A stretch of 64,000 nt of DNA from positions 124,001 to 188,000 of the forward strand of contig NZ_PXYK01000004.1 of assembly GCF_003012745.1 (NCBI RefSeq), written 5' to 3'. The stretch comes from Kumtagia ephedrae (lineage in GTDB: Bacteria > Pseudomonadota > Alphaproteobacteria > Rhizobiales > Rhizobiaceae). Positions 40,178-49,772 of this stretch are shown in pieces. Under the pieces are notes generated by a model. The model made no database searches. It had not been told where the DNA came from and worked only from the letters and a program-made list of their open reading frames with translations. A program made the position numbers and the translations under genes. Position 1 is the first letter of the stretch. Every line of letters starts with the position of its first letter.

Positions 40178-40918
40178 CTACCTGTGCGGCCGGGACGAGC
40201 CGGTACGAAGATTCTCCAGTGTCGGGTTGGCGAGCGAGATGTCGATGGGCTCACCCTTGGTTGTGACGACCTTGCGCTTGTATTCGGGCGCCACCAGCCC
40301 GGCCGAGACGATCAGCTTGGCGCCGTCCTCGATGCTCATGTCGAGCGTCACGATCTCGGATCTGTGCACATACATCAGGAAGCCGGTGGTCGGGTTGGGC
40401 GTGCACGGCATGAACACGGCGACCAGCGGGTCGCCCGGCTTGTCCAGCCGGACGTTGATCTCGGTCTCCTTCTCGCCGGCCACGAACACCAGCGACCAGA
40501 CCCCGGTGCGCGGATATTCGACCAGGCCGACGGTGCGGAACATCTCGTTCTTGTTGGAGAGAACCGTCTCGAATATCTGCTTCAGCGCGCGGTAGATGCC
40601 GCGCACCAGCGGCGTGCGGCCGACCAGCCCCTCGCCGAAACGGATGATCGAGCGGCCGATGATGTTGGCGGTGAGGAAGCCGATCAGCGTGATCAGCACC
40701 AGCGCCACGATCAGGCCGACGCCCGGTACCGCGAAGGGCAGGTAGTTATCGGGATTGTAGGCCGAAGGCAGGTAGGGTTTCACCCAGGAATCGACCCAGT
40801 GGATGAAGCTCCAGGCGAGATAGGCGGTGATCGCCAGCGGCGCGCACACGACCACGCCGGTCAGGAAGTAGTTCCTGATCCGCGTCATGCCGGAAAGGGA
40901 GATCGGAGCGTCGCTCAT
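40178..40918 (-). CDS. DUF502 family inner-membrane protein
   Basis: This is a 246-residue protein from the ATG at 40918. Two transmembrane segments (NYFLTGVVVCAPLAITAYLAWSFIHWV; FAVPGVGLIVALVLITLIGFLTANIIG) precede the DUF502 core (GEGLVGRTPLVRGIYRALKQIFETVLS, VFMPCTPNPTTGFLMYV). The family role is unknown. The neighbours recG and glmS are the normal context in rhizobia. Confidence 0.9.
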   Translation of the reverse strand: MSDAPISLSGMTRIRNYFLTGVVVCAPLAITAYLAWSFIHWVDSWVKPYLPSAYNPDNYLPFAVPGVGLIVALVLITLIGFLTANIIGRSIIRFGEGLVGRTPLVRGIYRALKQIFETVLSNKNEMFRTVGLVEYPRTGVWSLVFVAGEKETEINVRLDKPGDPLVAVFMPCTPNPTTGFLMYVHRSEIVTLDMSIEDGAKLIVSAGLVAPEYKRKVVTTKGEPIDISLANPTLENLRTGSSRPHR

Positions 40919-41012
40919 CCGGGGCCCGAGAGTTTGTGAACCGCCGGAATAGAGCATTCCCGAGGCGGCGATACAATCCACAACGCCGCCGCCTCACGAA
41001 CGTTTCAAGCCG

Positions 41013-42836
41013 CTATTCGACCGTCACCGACTTGGCGAGGTTGCGCGGCTGGTCGACGTCGGTGCCCATCACCACGGCGGTGAAATAGGCGAGCATCTGG
41101 ATCGGCAGCGAATAGATGATCGGCGTGATGATCTCCGGCACGTCCGGCAGCACGATGGTCTCCATCGCGTTGATGGTGGCGTGCTCGGCGCCCTTCTTGT
41201 CAGTGATCAGGATGATCTTGCCGCCGCGCGCCGCGACCTCCTGCATGTTCGACACGGTTTTTTCGAAGATGCGGTCGTGCGGCGCGATCACGATCACCGG
41301 CATCTTCTCGTCTATCAGCGCGATCGGCCCGTGCTTGAGTTCGCCCGCCGCATACCCTTCGGCATGGATGTAGCTGATTTCCTTGAGCTTCAGCGCGCCT
41401 TCCATCGCCAGCGGATAGTTGGTGTCACGGCCGAGATAGAGCACGTGGCGGTAGCGTGCCAGCTCGTGCGCCACGGCCTCGATCTGGCTTTCCAGCTTGA
41501 GCACCTGGCTGGCGTAGCGCGGCGCCTCGGCGAGATGGCGGACAAGGACCCTCTCCTGCTCGGGCGAGATCGTGCCGCGCTCGACGCCGGCGCGCACGGC
41601 GAGCGAGGCGAGCACGGAGAGCTGACAGGTGAAGGCCTTCGTCGAGGCGACGCCGATCTCCGGACCGGCCAGGGTCGGCAGCGTCACGTCGGCCTCGCGC
41701 GCGATGGTCGAGCCGCGCACGTTGACGATGGCGCCGATCGGGATGCCTTCCCTGCGGCAGTAGCGCAGCGAGGCCAGCGTGTCGGCCGTCTCGCCCGACT
41801 GCGAGACGAACAGCGCGGCGCTGTTCTTCGACAGCGGCATCTCGCGGTAGCGGAATTCCGAGGCGATGTCGGCGTCGACCGGCAGACGGGCCAGCCGCTC
41901 GAACCAGTACTTGCCGATCGAGCTGGCGAGGAAGGCGGTGCCGCAGGCCGACAACGCGATTCGGTCGAGGTTCTTGAACTCGAACGGCAGGTCGAGCGCG
42001 CGCGTGGTTCCCTCGACGAAGTCGAGATAGTGGGCCAGCGTATGCGAGATCACCTCCGGCTGCTCATGGATCTCCTTCTCCATGAAGTGCCGGTGGTTGC
42101 CCTTGTCGACGAGAAAACTGGTCCCGAGCGATTGCTGGCGGTCGCGCCGCACCTCGTTGCGGTCCATGTCGAAGATGGTGACCTTGTCGCGGCGCAGCAC
42201 CGCCCAGTCGCCGTCCTCCAGATAGGTGATGGCGTTGGTGAAGGGGGCAAGCGCGATGGCGTCCGAGCCGAGGAACATCTCGCCCTCGCCATGCCCGACC
42301 GCCAGCGGCGGGCCGTTGCGCGCGCCGATGATCAGGTCCTCGTCGTCGCTGAACATGATGGCAAGGGCGAAGGCGCCCTCCAGCCGCCTGAGGGCGCGAT
42401 AGGCGGCCTCGACCGAATTGGCGCCGCGAGCGATCTCGCGGGCTATCAGATGCGCCACGACCTCGGTGTCGGTCTGCGAATGGAAGACGTAGCCGTCGGC
42501 CATCAGCTCGGCGCGCAGCTCGGCGAAATTCTCGATGATGCCGTTGTGGACGATCGCCACGCCGTTGGAGAAATGCGGATGCGCGTTGGCCTCGTTGGGC
42601 ACGCCGTGGGTGGCCCAGCGCGTGTGGCCGATGCCGATTCGCCCGCCCAGCGGCTCCTCGCCGAGGCGGCGCTCGAGATTGATCAGCTTGCCCTGCGAGC
42701 GCCGCCGCGCCAGCGTCCCGCCCTCGATGGTGGCGACGCCGGCCGAATCATAGCCGCGATATTCCAGGCGCTTCAGCGCATCGACGATCAGCGGCGCGAC
42801 CGGCGACTGGCCGACGATTCCGACAATGCCACACAT
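41013..42836 (-). CDS. glmS: Glucosamine-6-phosphate synthase GlmS
   Basis: GlmS makes glucosamine-6-P from fructose-6-P and glutamine, the first step to UDP-GlcNAc. It has 607 residues. The N-terminal glutaminase has nucleophile Cys2 (MCGIVGIVG), HTRWATHG and DGYVFHSQTDTE. Two SIS domains follow (SACGTAFLAS, SQSGETADTLASL, EIGVASTKAFTCQ), with the C-terminal DQPRNLAKSVTVE. It lies 150 bases downstream of glmU, the next enzyme of the pathway. No glmS ribozyme is apparent in the gap. Confidence 0.97.
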   Translation of the reverse strand: MCGIVGIVGQSPVAPLIVDALKRLEYRGYDSAGVATIEGGTLARRRSQGKLINLERRLGEEPLGGRIGIGHTRWATHGVPNEANAHPHFSNGVAIVHNGIIENFAELRAELMADGYVFHSQTDTEVVAHLIAREIARGANSVEAAYRALRRLEGAFALAIMFSDDEDLIIGARNGPPLAVGHGEGEMFLGSDAIALAPFTNAITYLEDGDWAVLRRDKVTIFDMDRNEVRRDRQQSLGTSFLVDKGNHRHFMEKEIHEQPEVISHTLAHYLDFVEGTTRALDLPFEFKNLDRIALSACGTAFLASSIGKYWFERLARLPVDADIASEFRYREMPLSKNSAALFVSQSGETADTLASLRYCRREGIPIGAIVNVRGSTIAREADVTLPTLAGPEIGVASTKAFTCQLSVLASLAVRAGVERGTISPEQERVLVRHLAEAPRYASQVLKLESQIEAVAHELARYRHVLYLGRDTNYPLAMEGALKLKEISYIHAEGYAAGELKHGPIALIDEKMPVIVIAPHDRIFEKTVSNMQEVAARGGKIILITDKKGAEHATINAMETIVLPDVPEIITPIIYSLPIQMLAYFTAVVMGTDVDQPRNLAKSVTVE

Positions 42837-42986
42837 GAGAAACCCCCGATCTACTTAAAATAGCTTCCGCTTTCCTTAGAAGAAGCTGTCCGGCGGATGA
42901 TAATCAATTTCGGTGTCAGATGATGACAGTGAGCTGTCGGCATAAGTCTATTGGGCAGGACCTTCCAAACCGTTATCGTTGGCCGG

Positions 42987-44333
42987 CTATTTTTTGGTCG
43001 AGGCCAGACGCTCGCGCAGCCGGCGTCCGCGTTCCGGCAGGTTCTTCTGGCGGGCCCGCCCGAACGCCAGCGCGTCCGCCGGGACGTCTTCGGTGATGAC
43101 GCTGCCGGCAGCGACGTTGGCGCCCTCGCCGATGCTGACCGGGGCGACCAGCGCCGAATTGGAACCGATGAAGGCGCCCCGGCCGATATCCGTGAAAGCC
43201 TTGTTGAAGCCGTCATAGTTGCAGGTGATGACGCCGGCGCCGACATTCGCCCCGGCGCCGACGCGCGCATCGCCGACATAGGCCAGGTGGTTGACCTTGG
43301 CGCCGGCCTCGATATTGGCCTTCTTGATCTCGCAGAAATTGCCGACCTTCACCCCTTCCGCGAGCGTGGCGCCGGGCCGCAGCCGCGCGAACGGCCCGAC
43401 ATGGCTGCCGGGGCCGATGTCGGCGCCGTCGATATGGCTGAAGGCATGGATGACCGTGCCGCCCGCCACCCTGACGCCCGGACCGAAGAAGACGTTCGGC
43501 TCGACATAGGCGTCGGCGGCGATCTCGGTGTCGTGGGAGAAATAGACGGTGTCGGGCGCCACCAGCGTCACCCCCGCCAGCATCGCCTCCCGGCGGCGGC
43601 GGCGTTGCCATACCGCCTCGGCTTCGGCCAACTCGGCCAGCGTGTTGACGCCGAGCGTGCTTTCGAACGGCGTCTCGATGGCGGCCGCCTTCAGCCCCGC
43701 CCGGTTCGCGAGCGCGACGATGTCGGTGAGGTAGAATTCGCCCTTGGCGTTGTCGTTGCCGATCCGGTCGAGCAGGCTGAGCGCATGCGCCCCGGAAATC
43801 GCGATCAGGCCGCTGTTGCAGAAGGTGATCAGCTTTTCGGCCGGCGAGCAGTCCTTTTCCTCGCGGATGGCGACCAGCGCGTCGTTCTCCTCGATCAGCC
43901 GGCCGTAGCCGGTCGGCCGGTCGGTGCGGAAACCCAGCACCGCCACCGCAAACCCTTCCGCCAGCCTGGCGCGCGCCAGCATCAGCGCGCCCGCATCGAT
44001 CAGCGGCGTGTCGGAAAACATCACCAGCACGTCGTCGAAGCCGCGCGCGATGGCCTCGCGGGCGGCAAGCACCGCATGCGCGGTGCCGAGGCGCGGCTCC
44101 TGCACGAACATTTCGGCCCCGGCGGCGAAGGAAGCGGCCGCCTTGCGCACCGCATCCGAATCGTGGCCGACCACGACCGCCATCTGCTCGGCCCCTGCCT
44201 GCTCAGCCGTCTTCAGCACATGCGCCAGCATCGGCAGGCCGGCGATCCTGTGCAGCACTTTTGGCGTGCTGCTCTTCATCCGGGTGCCCTCACCGGCTGC
44301 GAGGACGATCGACAGGCAGCTTCTCGACGACAT
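42987..44333 (-). CDS. glmU: Bifunctional GlcNAc-1-P uridyltransferase / GlcN-1-P acetyltransferase GlmU
   Basis: GlmU acetylates glucosamine-1-P and then couples it to UTP, giving UDP-GlcNAc for peptidoglycan and LPS. It has 448 residues from the ATG at 44333. The pyrophosphorylase domain has [33 protein letters not shown]-type (FCNSGLIAI) and NVNTLAEL-like ([12 protein letters not shown]). The C-terminal left-handed beta helix has hexapeptide repeats ([40 protein letters not shown]). It is complete. Confidence 0.97.
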   Translation of the reverse strand: MSSRSCLSIVLAAGEGTRMKSSTPKVLHRIAGLPMLAHVLKTAEQAGAEQMAVVVGHDSDAVRKAAASFAAGAEMFVQEPRLGTAHAVLAAREAIARGFDDVLVMFSDTPLIDAGALMLARARLAEGFAVAVLGFRTDRPTGYGRLIEENDALVAIREEKDCSPAEKLITFCNSGLIAISGAHALSLLDRIGNDNAKGEFYLTDIVALANRAGLKAAAIETPFESTLGVNTLAELAEAEAVWQRRRRREAMLAGVTLVAPDTVYFSHDTEIAADAYVEPNVFFGPGVRVAGGTVIHAFSHIDGADIGPGSHVGPFARLRPGATLAEGVKVGNFCEIKKANIEAGAKVNHLAYVGDARVGAGANVGAGVITCNYDGFNKAFTDIGRGAFIGSNSALVAPVSIGEGANVAAGSVITEDVPADALAFGRARQKNLPERGRRLRERLASTKK

Positions 44334-44474
44334 TCTTGGTTTCCTGGCGGGACGGCGGAAAGGATTCGAGGCGCGCCCTTCTAGCATCGCCGGCGCCGGC
44401 TTCCAACGCCCGCTCCGGTCACCGTTTTTTACAACGGATACAAAGCAGGCTTGATGACGGCCGCGAAGGCCGCT

Positions 44475-45221
44475 TCAGCCGAGCCTGCCGAGCGCCGGAA
44501 ACGTCTCGAGCAGCCAGTAGGACATCGTCTGCACGCCGCCGTTCATGAACAGCACGCCGGCAACGACCAGCAGCGCGCCGATCGCCTTCTCGACACGCCC
44601 GAGATGGACGCGGAAGCGCCCGAGGAAGCGCATGAACGCGCCCGAAAACAGTGCGGCGACGAGGAAGGGGATGCCGAGGCCGAGCGAATAGGCGGCGAGC
44701 AGCAGCGCCCCGTCGCTGACCGTGGCGCTGCCGCCGGCCAGCGTCAGGATCGGTCCGAGCACCGGGCCGATGCAGGGCGTCCAGCCGAAGGCGAAGGCGA
44801 GGCCCATGACATAGGCGGCCGCAGCGCTCGCCGGCTTGCCGCGCGTCTGGAAGCGCGCCTCGCGCGACAGGAAGGGAATCTTGATCAGGCCGAGAAAATT
44901 GAGCCCCATCAGGATGATGACGAGGCCGGCGGCGATCGCCAGCGGCTCCTGCCAGACCCTGAGCAGCCGGCCGATGCTGGAGGCGCCGGCGCCGAGCGCC
45001 ACGAACACGGTGGAGAAGCCGAGCACGAAGGCGACTGCCGTGAATGCCAGCCGGCGACGCGCCGGCGTCGGCGCGGCAACCTGGGCATCGCCGCGGAAAT
45101 CCTCGACCGACACGCCGGCCATGTAGCAGAGGTAGGGCGGCACCAGCGGCAGCACGCAGGGCGACAGGAACGAGATCGCGCCCGCGCCCACCGCCGTCAG
45201 GTAGCCGACATCGACCGCCAT
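44475..45221 (-). CDS. ccdA: CcdA-type cytochrome c biogenesis / thiol-reductant membrane protein
   Basis: This is a 248-residue membrane protein from the ATG at 45221. Six transmembrane helices with the CcdA/DsbD-beta signatures GAISFLSPCVLPLVPPYLCYMAG and AFAFGWTPCIGPVLGPILTLAG carry the pair of membrane-embedded Cys (SPC and TPC). CcdA passes electrons from thioredoxin across the membrane to periplasmic thiol proteins for cytochrome c maturation. No partner gene is adjacent. The longer frame to 45305 lacks support. Confidence 0.9.
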   Translation of the reverse strand: MAVDVGYLTAVGAGAISFLSPCVLPLVPPYLCYMAGVSVEDFRGDAQVAAPTPARRRLAFTAVAFVLGFSTVFVALGAGASSIGRLLRVWQEPLAIAAGLVIILMGLNFLGLIKIPFLSREARFQTRGKPASAAAAYVMGLAFAFGWTPCIGPVLGPILTLAGGSATVSDGALLLAAYSLGLGIPFLVAALFSGAFMRFLGRFRVHLGRVEKAIGALLVVAGVLFMNGGVQTMSYWLLETFPALGRLG

Positions 45222-45346
45222 GTTTCCGTATCCCGTTCGACCGCCCGCATATAGACAAGGAGCGCGCCCGGCTCCAATCACCTTGCCGTGGCGGATCGTC
45301 GCCATGCGACGCGGATGAGGATTGCCGAAAACCGCATTTTTTGCGA

Positions 45347-45375
45347 TTGACCGCCCAAGCGGCTGTCCCTATGGT
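45347..45375 (+). promoter_or_regulatory. Promoter of tRNA-Lys
   Basis: TTGACC (45347-45352) and TATGGT (45370-45375) are 17 bases apart and lie 38 bases upstream of the mature tRNA 5' end. This is a good match to the housekeeping promoter pattern. Confidence 0.65.
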
Positions 45376-45412
45376 CCGCCGCACTTTCGGGGGCGCCGCG
45401 CGCGCCCCGCGG

Positions 45413-45488
45413 GAGCGCATAGCTCAGCCGGTAGAGCAACTGACTTTTAATCAGTAGGTCCAGGGTTCGAGTCCCTGTGCGCTCACCA
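45413..45488 (+). tRNA. tRNA-Lys (anticodon UUU)
   Basis: This is a 76-base cloverleaf. The acceptor stem is GAGCGCA/TGCGCTC, the D-arm contains AGCTCAGCCGGTAGAGC, and the anticodon arm is ACTGA-CTTTTAA-TCAGT with anticodon TTT. The T-arm is CAGGG-TTCGAGT-CCCTG, with discriminator A and encoded CCA. It is the last normal-composition feature before the lower-GC defence islet, consistent with a tRNA integration or insertion hotspot. Confidence 0.97.
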
Positions 45489-45619
45489 TAACTGACCAAA
45501 ATCAGTATTCCCGGTGCTCACTAAACCGCGTCCACACGATTAGGCGCCAGCTACTTCCGAACGCAATCCACAGCCGCTCGCAGACCACCTGCCAAGAAGG
45601 CGCTGGCGACCATATCAGG

Positions 45620-45648
45620 AAGAGAAGGCGAATTTTCTTATTTTTTTT
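45620..45648 (+). terminator. Likely terminator after tRNA-Lys
   Basis: AAGAGAA (45620-45626) and TTTTCTT (45633-45639) can form a seven-pair stem with one G-U, followed by A and eight T. The stem is weak, but the T run is strong. Confidence 0.55.
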
Positions 45649-45895
45649 CAGCGCGGATCTGACTCGCGCTTTGACCAGATTTCACGACGAAAGGACCTCT
45701 CAATTCAGAGGGCCGACCGCTCAACGATTTTGCGGCATGGGCAAGGGCCTTCTCAATGTGGCTGGAGTATTTTTGGTTAGAGCTAGCCACTATCGCTCCT
45801 CGAGAATCCTTGGACATGTTGATTCCTCCAACGTCCCGATTAATGAATCGTTATGGTTTCAACGACAAGCAATTTTGTTGGTTCCGGGGGAGCAA
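45649..45895 (+). other. Leader of the dCTP deaminase gene, possible antitoxin-RNA site
   Basis: These 247 bases between the tRNA terminator and the deaminase ATG are lower in GC and have no convincing gene. The deaminase frame stays open upstream to 45671 but reads unlike family N-termini. A TTGACC at 45671 could be a -35 element without a good -10. In Vibrio AvcID systems the inhibitory RNA AvcI is encoded just upstream of avcD. This is where an analogue would be, but no sequence match can be claimed. Confidence 0.4.
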
Positions 45896-47497
45896 ATGGG
45901 CACGCTCGAAGGAGTGATTTCGGATTTCACTGATTGGCCTGAACTCGTGTTCGGACTCGTTGGTCCGATTGGCGTCAATATGGATATCGTTGAAAGGAAG
46001 CTGTCTGAAGCGCTCACGTCTGTTGGGTACAAATCGCACCGTGTCCGCTTAACGGAATTAATGACGGAGATCGCGATCGACGGCGTCGAACTGACCGACA
46101 GTACTGACCCGTACGTCCGATACAAATCCCGCATCGACTACGCGAACGCAGTCCGCACGAAATGCGAGAACGACGCGGCTCTAGCAGCTTTAGCGATTAG
46201 CGAAATTAGGCGAACGCGAGCCAACCACTGGGAAGGGACACGGCCAGGTACCGATCTGGAAGGAATTCCGATCGACAGATTGGCCTACATTTTGAGGCAG
46301 CTCAAGCGATCTGAGGAAATCCAACTGCTTCGGAAAGTTTACGGTCGAAAATTTGTTCAAATCTCAATTCATGCAAGCGAGCGCGACCGCCTTAAGAACC
46401 TCGAGAGGAGCATTGCCCTTTCAAATCCCCATCTTTCGCCAGCCGATTGCGCCGACGCAGCGGAATTTTTAGTCACTACCGATATGCACGAACGCTCAGA
46501 TATTCATGGGCAGCGGATTGAAGAGGTTTTCCACCTAGGCGATGTTTTCATCAATGGAAAGAACGAGGACAGCATCTCAAGGACGATGGATCGCTTCATT
46601 GATGCGTTGTTCGGAAAAAACTCCATAAGCCCAAATCGCGACGAATACGGGGCCTATATAGCGGCATCCGCTTCGCTTAGATCGATTGATCTTTCGCGTC
46701 AGGTTGGCGCGGCAGTATTCTCCTCTCGCGGCGAAGTAATTTCCTTAGGCTGCAATGAGGTACCGAAGTTTTCAGGTGGAACCTACTGGACAGACGACCC
46801 CGATCCGCACCGTGACTTTGAAGATGGCGTGGACGCTAATCGAACCGAGAAGAATCGAATTATTTACGATTTTCTGAGGACTCTCGAAGAAGCGTCAGCT
46901 CTAAAACAAGGAGCAACGGCAGCATCGCTTTTCGCGGACGAGGAGATCAAAAATCGCATACGAACCGCTTCAGTTTCGGACATCACCGAATTCGGCCGAA
47001 TGACCCACGCCGAAATGACCGCCCTTTGTGATGCTGCCCGCCTAGGCCGCGCCACAGCTGGAGCTACCATTTTTGTTACAACGTTCCCGTGCCACAACTG
47101 CGCAAAGCACATAATAGCTTCCGGTATTCGACGGGTCGTTTTCATTGAGCCCTATCCGAAAAGCAAAGCTCTCGACTTCCATGAAGATTCTGCGGTGCTC
47201 GATGAGAAGCATGATCAGCGGGTAATGTTCGATCACTTCGTTGGCATCTCGCCTCGGCGGTATCGAGACATATTCGAAAAGGCGTCGCGGCGTGGGCCCG
47301 GAGGTAAGATTGCTGAGTGGTATCGGGGCCAGCCAATGCCAATGCTGGAGGACAAGGGCCCCGCATACATCTGGAATGAAGATTCTGCAATTTATTCGAC
47401 GTTATTGAAGGTGGCAAACGAACTTGGGATTGAGATCACCCCACACGATCCCCCGCTCGACGAAGACCAAGTGCTCCCGAATGCCACGCAACTATAG
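45896..47497 (+). CDS. Anti-phage dCTP deaminase (AvcD/DCD type)
   Basis: This is a 533-residue two-domain protein. The N-terminal P-loop-kinase-like domain opens LVFGLVGPIGVNMDIVERKL, a degenerate Walker A without GK(S/T), and contains RIDYANAVR and KFVQISIHASERDRLKNL. The C-terminal zinc deaminase domain begins VGAAVFSSRGEVISLGCNEVP and has the catalytic HAE (H371, E373) and PCHNC (C399, C402), plus IEPYPKSKALDFHEDS. This is the layout of the deaminases known to deplete dCTP/dCMP on phage infection. The start at 45896 follows GGGGGAG; its length fits the family. Lower GC and its place behind tRNA-Lys suggest horizontal transfer. Confidence 0.9.
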   Translation: MGTLEGVISDFTDWPELVFGLVGPIGVNMDIVERKLSEALTSVGYKSHRVRLTELMTEIAIDGVELTDSTDPYVRYKSRIDYANAVRTKCENDAALAALAISEIRRTRANHWEGTRPGTDLEGIPIDRLAYILRQLKRSEEIQLLRKVYGRKFVQISIHASERDRLKNLERSIALSNPHLSPADCADAAEFLVTTDMHERSDIHGQRIEEVFHLGDVFINGKNEDSISRTMDRFIDALFGKNSISPNRDEYGAYIAASASLRSIDLSRQVGAAVFSSRGEVISLGCNEVPKFSGGTYWTDDPDPHRDFEDGVDANRTEKNRIIYDFLRTLEEASALKQGATAASLFADEEIKNRIRTASVSDITEFGRMTHAEMTALCDAARLGRATAGATIFVTTFPCHNCAKHIIASGIRRVVFIEPYPKSKALDFHEDSAVLDEKHDQRVMFDHFVGISPRRYRDIFEKASRRGPGGKIAEWYRGQPMPMLEDKGPAYIWNEDSAIYSTLLKVANELGIEITPHDPPLDEDQVLPNATQL

Positions 47498-47581
47498 GTG
47501 CGCAAAGCTGCCTGATCTCAATCCACGGAACATCGGCCGCGCGGCGGCGATCACGTAGCCTTGCGCCAGCAGCGAACCCGT

Positions 47582-48046
47582 TCACCCGCTGATCCGCCCG
47601 TGCGGCACGCCGTACATCAGCCGGCCGAATCCGTCGCCCAAGACGTGCACGAGCGTGCGGTGGTCGCCGCCTTCGAACCAGACGTCGTCGCGGCGCTCCA
47701 GCCGGTCGTCGACCACGCATGGCACCCGGTAGGGCGCGCCGAAGATCGGCACGGCGCCGGTGTCGCAGTCCGGGAACAGCGCGCTCGCCTCGTCCTCGTT
47801 GGCGAGCTCGACGGGCTCGCCGACCAGGGCGGAGACCTTGTCGAGGTCGACATGGCGCGAGGCCGGAACCACCGCCAGCAGGTAGCTGCCGTCCCAGCGA
47901 AGCACGACACCCTTGGCCAGCGCCCCGCCGGGCACGTGGCTGGCCTGCGCCGTCATCGCCGACGACCCGGTCTTGCTGTGACGCCCGACGTCGTAAGGGA
48001 CGTGGTTGTCTTCCAGATATTCCTGCATGGTGAGCGCGATACCCAT
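47582..48046 (-). CDS. YbaK/ProX-type aminoacyl-tRNA deacylase
   Basis: This is a 154-residue protein from the ATG at 48046, with AAAGGAG upstream; the longer frame is not supported. The YbaK/aaRS-associated fold is shown by HSKTGSSAMTAQASHVPGGALAKGVVLRWDGSYLLAVVPASRHVDLDKV, with the conserved Lys in AKGVV, then the GAVPIFG block (family GxxPPFG) and HRTLVHV. Such proteins hydrolyse mischarged tRNAs such as Ala-tRNA-Pro or Cys-tRNA-Pro. The short ProRS in this window lacks its own editing domain, so a trans-editing role is plausible but not proved. Confidence 0.83.
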   Translation of the reverse strand: MGIALTMQEYLEDNHVPYDVGRHSKTGSSAMTAQASHVPGGALAKGVVLRWDGSYLLAVVPASRHVDLDKVSALVGEPVELANEDEASALFPDCDTGAVPIFGAPYRVPCVVDDRLERRDDVWFEGGDHRTLVHVLGDGFGRLMYGVPHGRISG

Positions 48047-48311
48047 CGCCGTCTCCTTTCGCGTCGCTGCCGTGGCGCCCGGCGCGGGGCAAGCGGCGGG
48101 AGGTTTGGCGCGCCTGCGGAGCGACAACCGCGGCGCGCCGGTGACCGGCTCCTCGCCACATCGCCGGCTGGTCGCGTGGCCAGCCCTGTCGGCCGACCCA
48201 TCCGAGAGCGAAGAGTACACCCGCGGGCCGATGCAGGCCAGCGGAATGCGCGAATCAGCCGACCTTGGCCCGCAACGCCGCGTGAAACGCGAGATGCTTC
48301 GGCAGATCCGC

Positions 48312-48710
48312 TCAGCCCGGCGGCGGGCCCTGCTCGTATTGCGGCAGGCCGTCGTCGATCCTCACCCAGGGCTGCCTGGAGGCGGTGAAGATGTGCATCT
48401 GCGGCCTGAACAGCGACGGGTCGTCGAGCGAGCCGCTGGTGAGACCCAGAATGCCGGCGGCGTCGCGGCGCGAGAAGATGGTGGTGCCGCAGTTGGCGCA
48501 GAAACCGCGCTTCAGGTCGGGCGAGGAATGCACGGTCGCCACCAGCCCGTCGAAGGCGACATCCTCGATGCGGAACAGCAGGCGGGCGTTGAATGCGGCG
48601 CCGATCGCCTTCTGACAGAGCCGGCAGTGGCAGACGCGCTGGTTGATCGGCGCCGCCTCGGCGCAATAGCGCACCGCGCCGCACAGACACCCGCCTTCGT
48701 ACCTCGCCAT
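48312..48710 (-). CDS. GFA family zinc-binding protein (CENP-V/GFA)
   Basis: This is a 132-residue protein from the ATG at 48710. Zinc ligands follow the GFA pattern: CLCGAVRY (C8, C10), CHCRLCQKAIGA (C27, C29, C32) and GFCANCGTTIF (C71, C74). The name comes from glutathione-dependent formaldehyde-activating enzyme, although most members are unlinked to formaldehyde. Oxidative demethylation by the nearby Rieske enzyme would release formaldehyde, which makes the location suggestive only. Confidence 0.88.
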   Translation of the reverse strand: MARYEGGCLCGAVRYCAEAAPINQRVCHCRLCQKAIGAAFNARLLFRIEDVAFDGLVATVHSSPDLKRGFCANCGTTIFSRRDAAGILGLTSGSLDDPSLFRPQMHIFTASRQPWVRIDDGLPQYEQGPPPG

Positions 48711-48818
48711 CCCCGCCACCTGCCGCCGGATTTGGCGACAGGGTAACGTTTCCCGCCCTGCCGTCAAACGGCTTGTACGCGACCAGCGCCTTTCATGAAG
48801 CGGGCAGCGAAGCCGTCC

Positions 48819-49772
48819 TCACTGCGATTCCTTCACCAGTTCGTCCCAGCTCTTCACCCTGGTCTCGCCGTCGAGAAATGGCCGGACCGTGCTCGCCAGC
48901 TCCGGCGCGAAGAAGACGTCGTAATGGGTGCGGTTGGGGATGATCGCCAGCCGGTTCTGCGACATGGTCTCGCGCATCCAGCCCGCGTCCCTCTGGCCGC
49001 CGCCGAGCAGCTGGTAGAATTTCACGATGTGCTCGGGCCGGTACATGTCGCTGTCGCCATAGACCAGCATGACCGGCATCTTCAGCGTCTTCACGTCCTC
49101 CGACCAGTCATAGGGCTTGCGCATATACTCGCCCATGCGGTCGAGCAGCCTCGGAAAATCCTCCGGCTTCGGCGCGATCGCGACGTAGGACTGGTACATC
49201 GGCGTGTCCTTCATCATATCGGCCATCGCGGCGCCGACGGCGGCCTGCTGCGGCAGCATCTCCGGATAAAAACCGTCCTGTGCAAAACCGGCCGAGACAA
49301 CAGCCAGGCGCCGCACCAGATCGGGGTGCTGGACCGCCAGCCGCAAGCCGGCGCCGCCGCCGAAGGAATAGCCGAGCACGTCGAGCTTGTCGTAGCCGAG
49401 CTCCCTGACGATCACCGCCAGGTCGTCGCCGATGGCTTTCAAGTCGATCGGCCGGTCGCCCAGCGTGGTGCGGCCATGGCCCTGCAGGTCGACGCCGATG
49501 ACGGTGCGGCCTTGCGCCAGGGCCGGCAGCACGGGTCCGAACATGCCGGTCGAGCCCAACCCGCCATGCAGCAGCAGCAGCGGCTCGCCCGCGCCATGCA
49601 CCTCGTAATAATAGTCGATGCCGTTCACCGCGATGCGGCCGCTCCTGGCCGGCGCCGGCGTGGTCACCGTTTCGGCGTGCTGCGCCTTGGCTTCCTCGGC
49701 GGCCGCGACGGCCGGCATGGCCAGCACGGCCGCGGCCGAGGCGAAAAGCGCGATCAGGGTGGACTTCAGCAT
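48819..49772 (-). CDS. Secreted alpha/beta-fold hydrolase
   Basis: This is a 317-residue protein from the ATG at 49772, with GAGGAG upstream. It has a signal peptide (LIALFASAAAVLAMPAVAAA), the oxyanion motif LLLHGGLGSTGMF, the nucleophile elbow GYSFGGGAG, the acid in VYGDSDMY and the His in NRTHYDVFF. It is a periplasmic esterase or similar with an unknown substrate. The 265-base gap upstream has no gene I can support. Confidence 0.88.
   Translation of the reverse strand: MLKSTLIALFASAAAVLAMPAVAAAEEAKAQHAETVTTPAPARSGRIAVNGIDYYYEVHGAGEPLLLLHGGLGSTGMFGPVLPALAQGRTVIGVDLQGHGRTTLGDRPIDLKAIGDDLAVIVRELGYDKLDVLGYSFGGGAGLRLAVQHPDLVRRLAVVSAGFAQDGFYPEMLPQQAAVGAAMADMMKDTPMYQSYVAIAPKPEDFPRLLDRMGEYMRKPYDWSEDVKTLKMPVMLVYGDSDMYRPEHIVKFYQLLGGGQRDAGWMRETMSQNRLAIIPNRTHYDVFFAPELASTVRPFLDGETRVKSWDELVKESQ

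Noticed and set aside
42837-42986. glmS ribozyme or other riboswitch upstream of glmS
   Set aside because: The 150-base gap shows none of the conserved glmS ribozyme core that I could recognise.
45671-45895. N-terminal extension of the dCTP deaminase frame
   Set aside because: The 75 extra residues do not resemble family N-termini, and the ATG at 45896 has a good ribosome site; treated as leader.
45489-47581. Attachment-site direct repeat of the tRNA-Lys 3' end
   Set aside because: I searched by eye for a second copy of the T-arm/CCA end downstream of the deaminase and found none; no integrase is present either.
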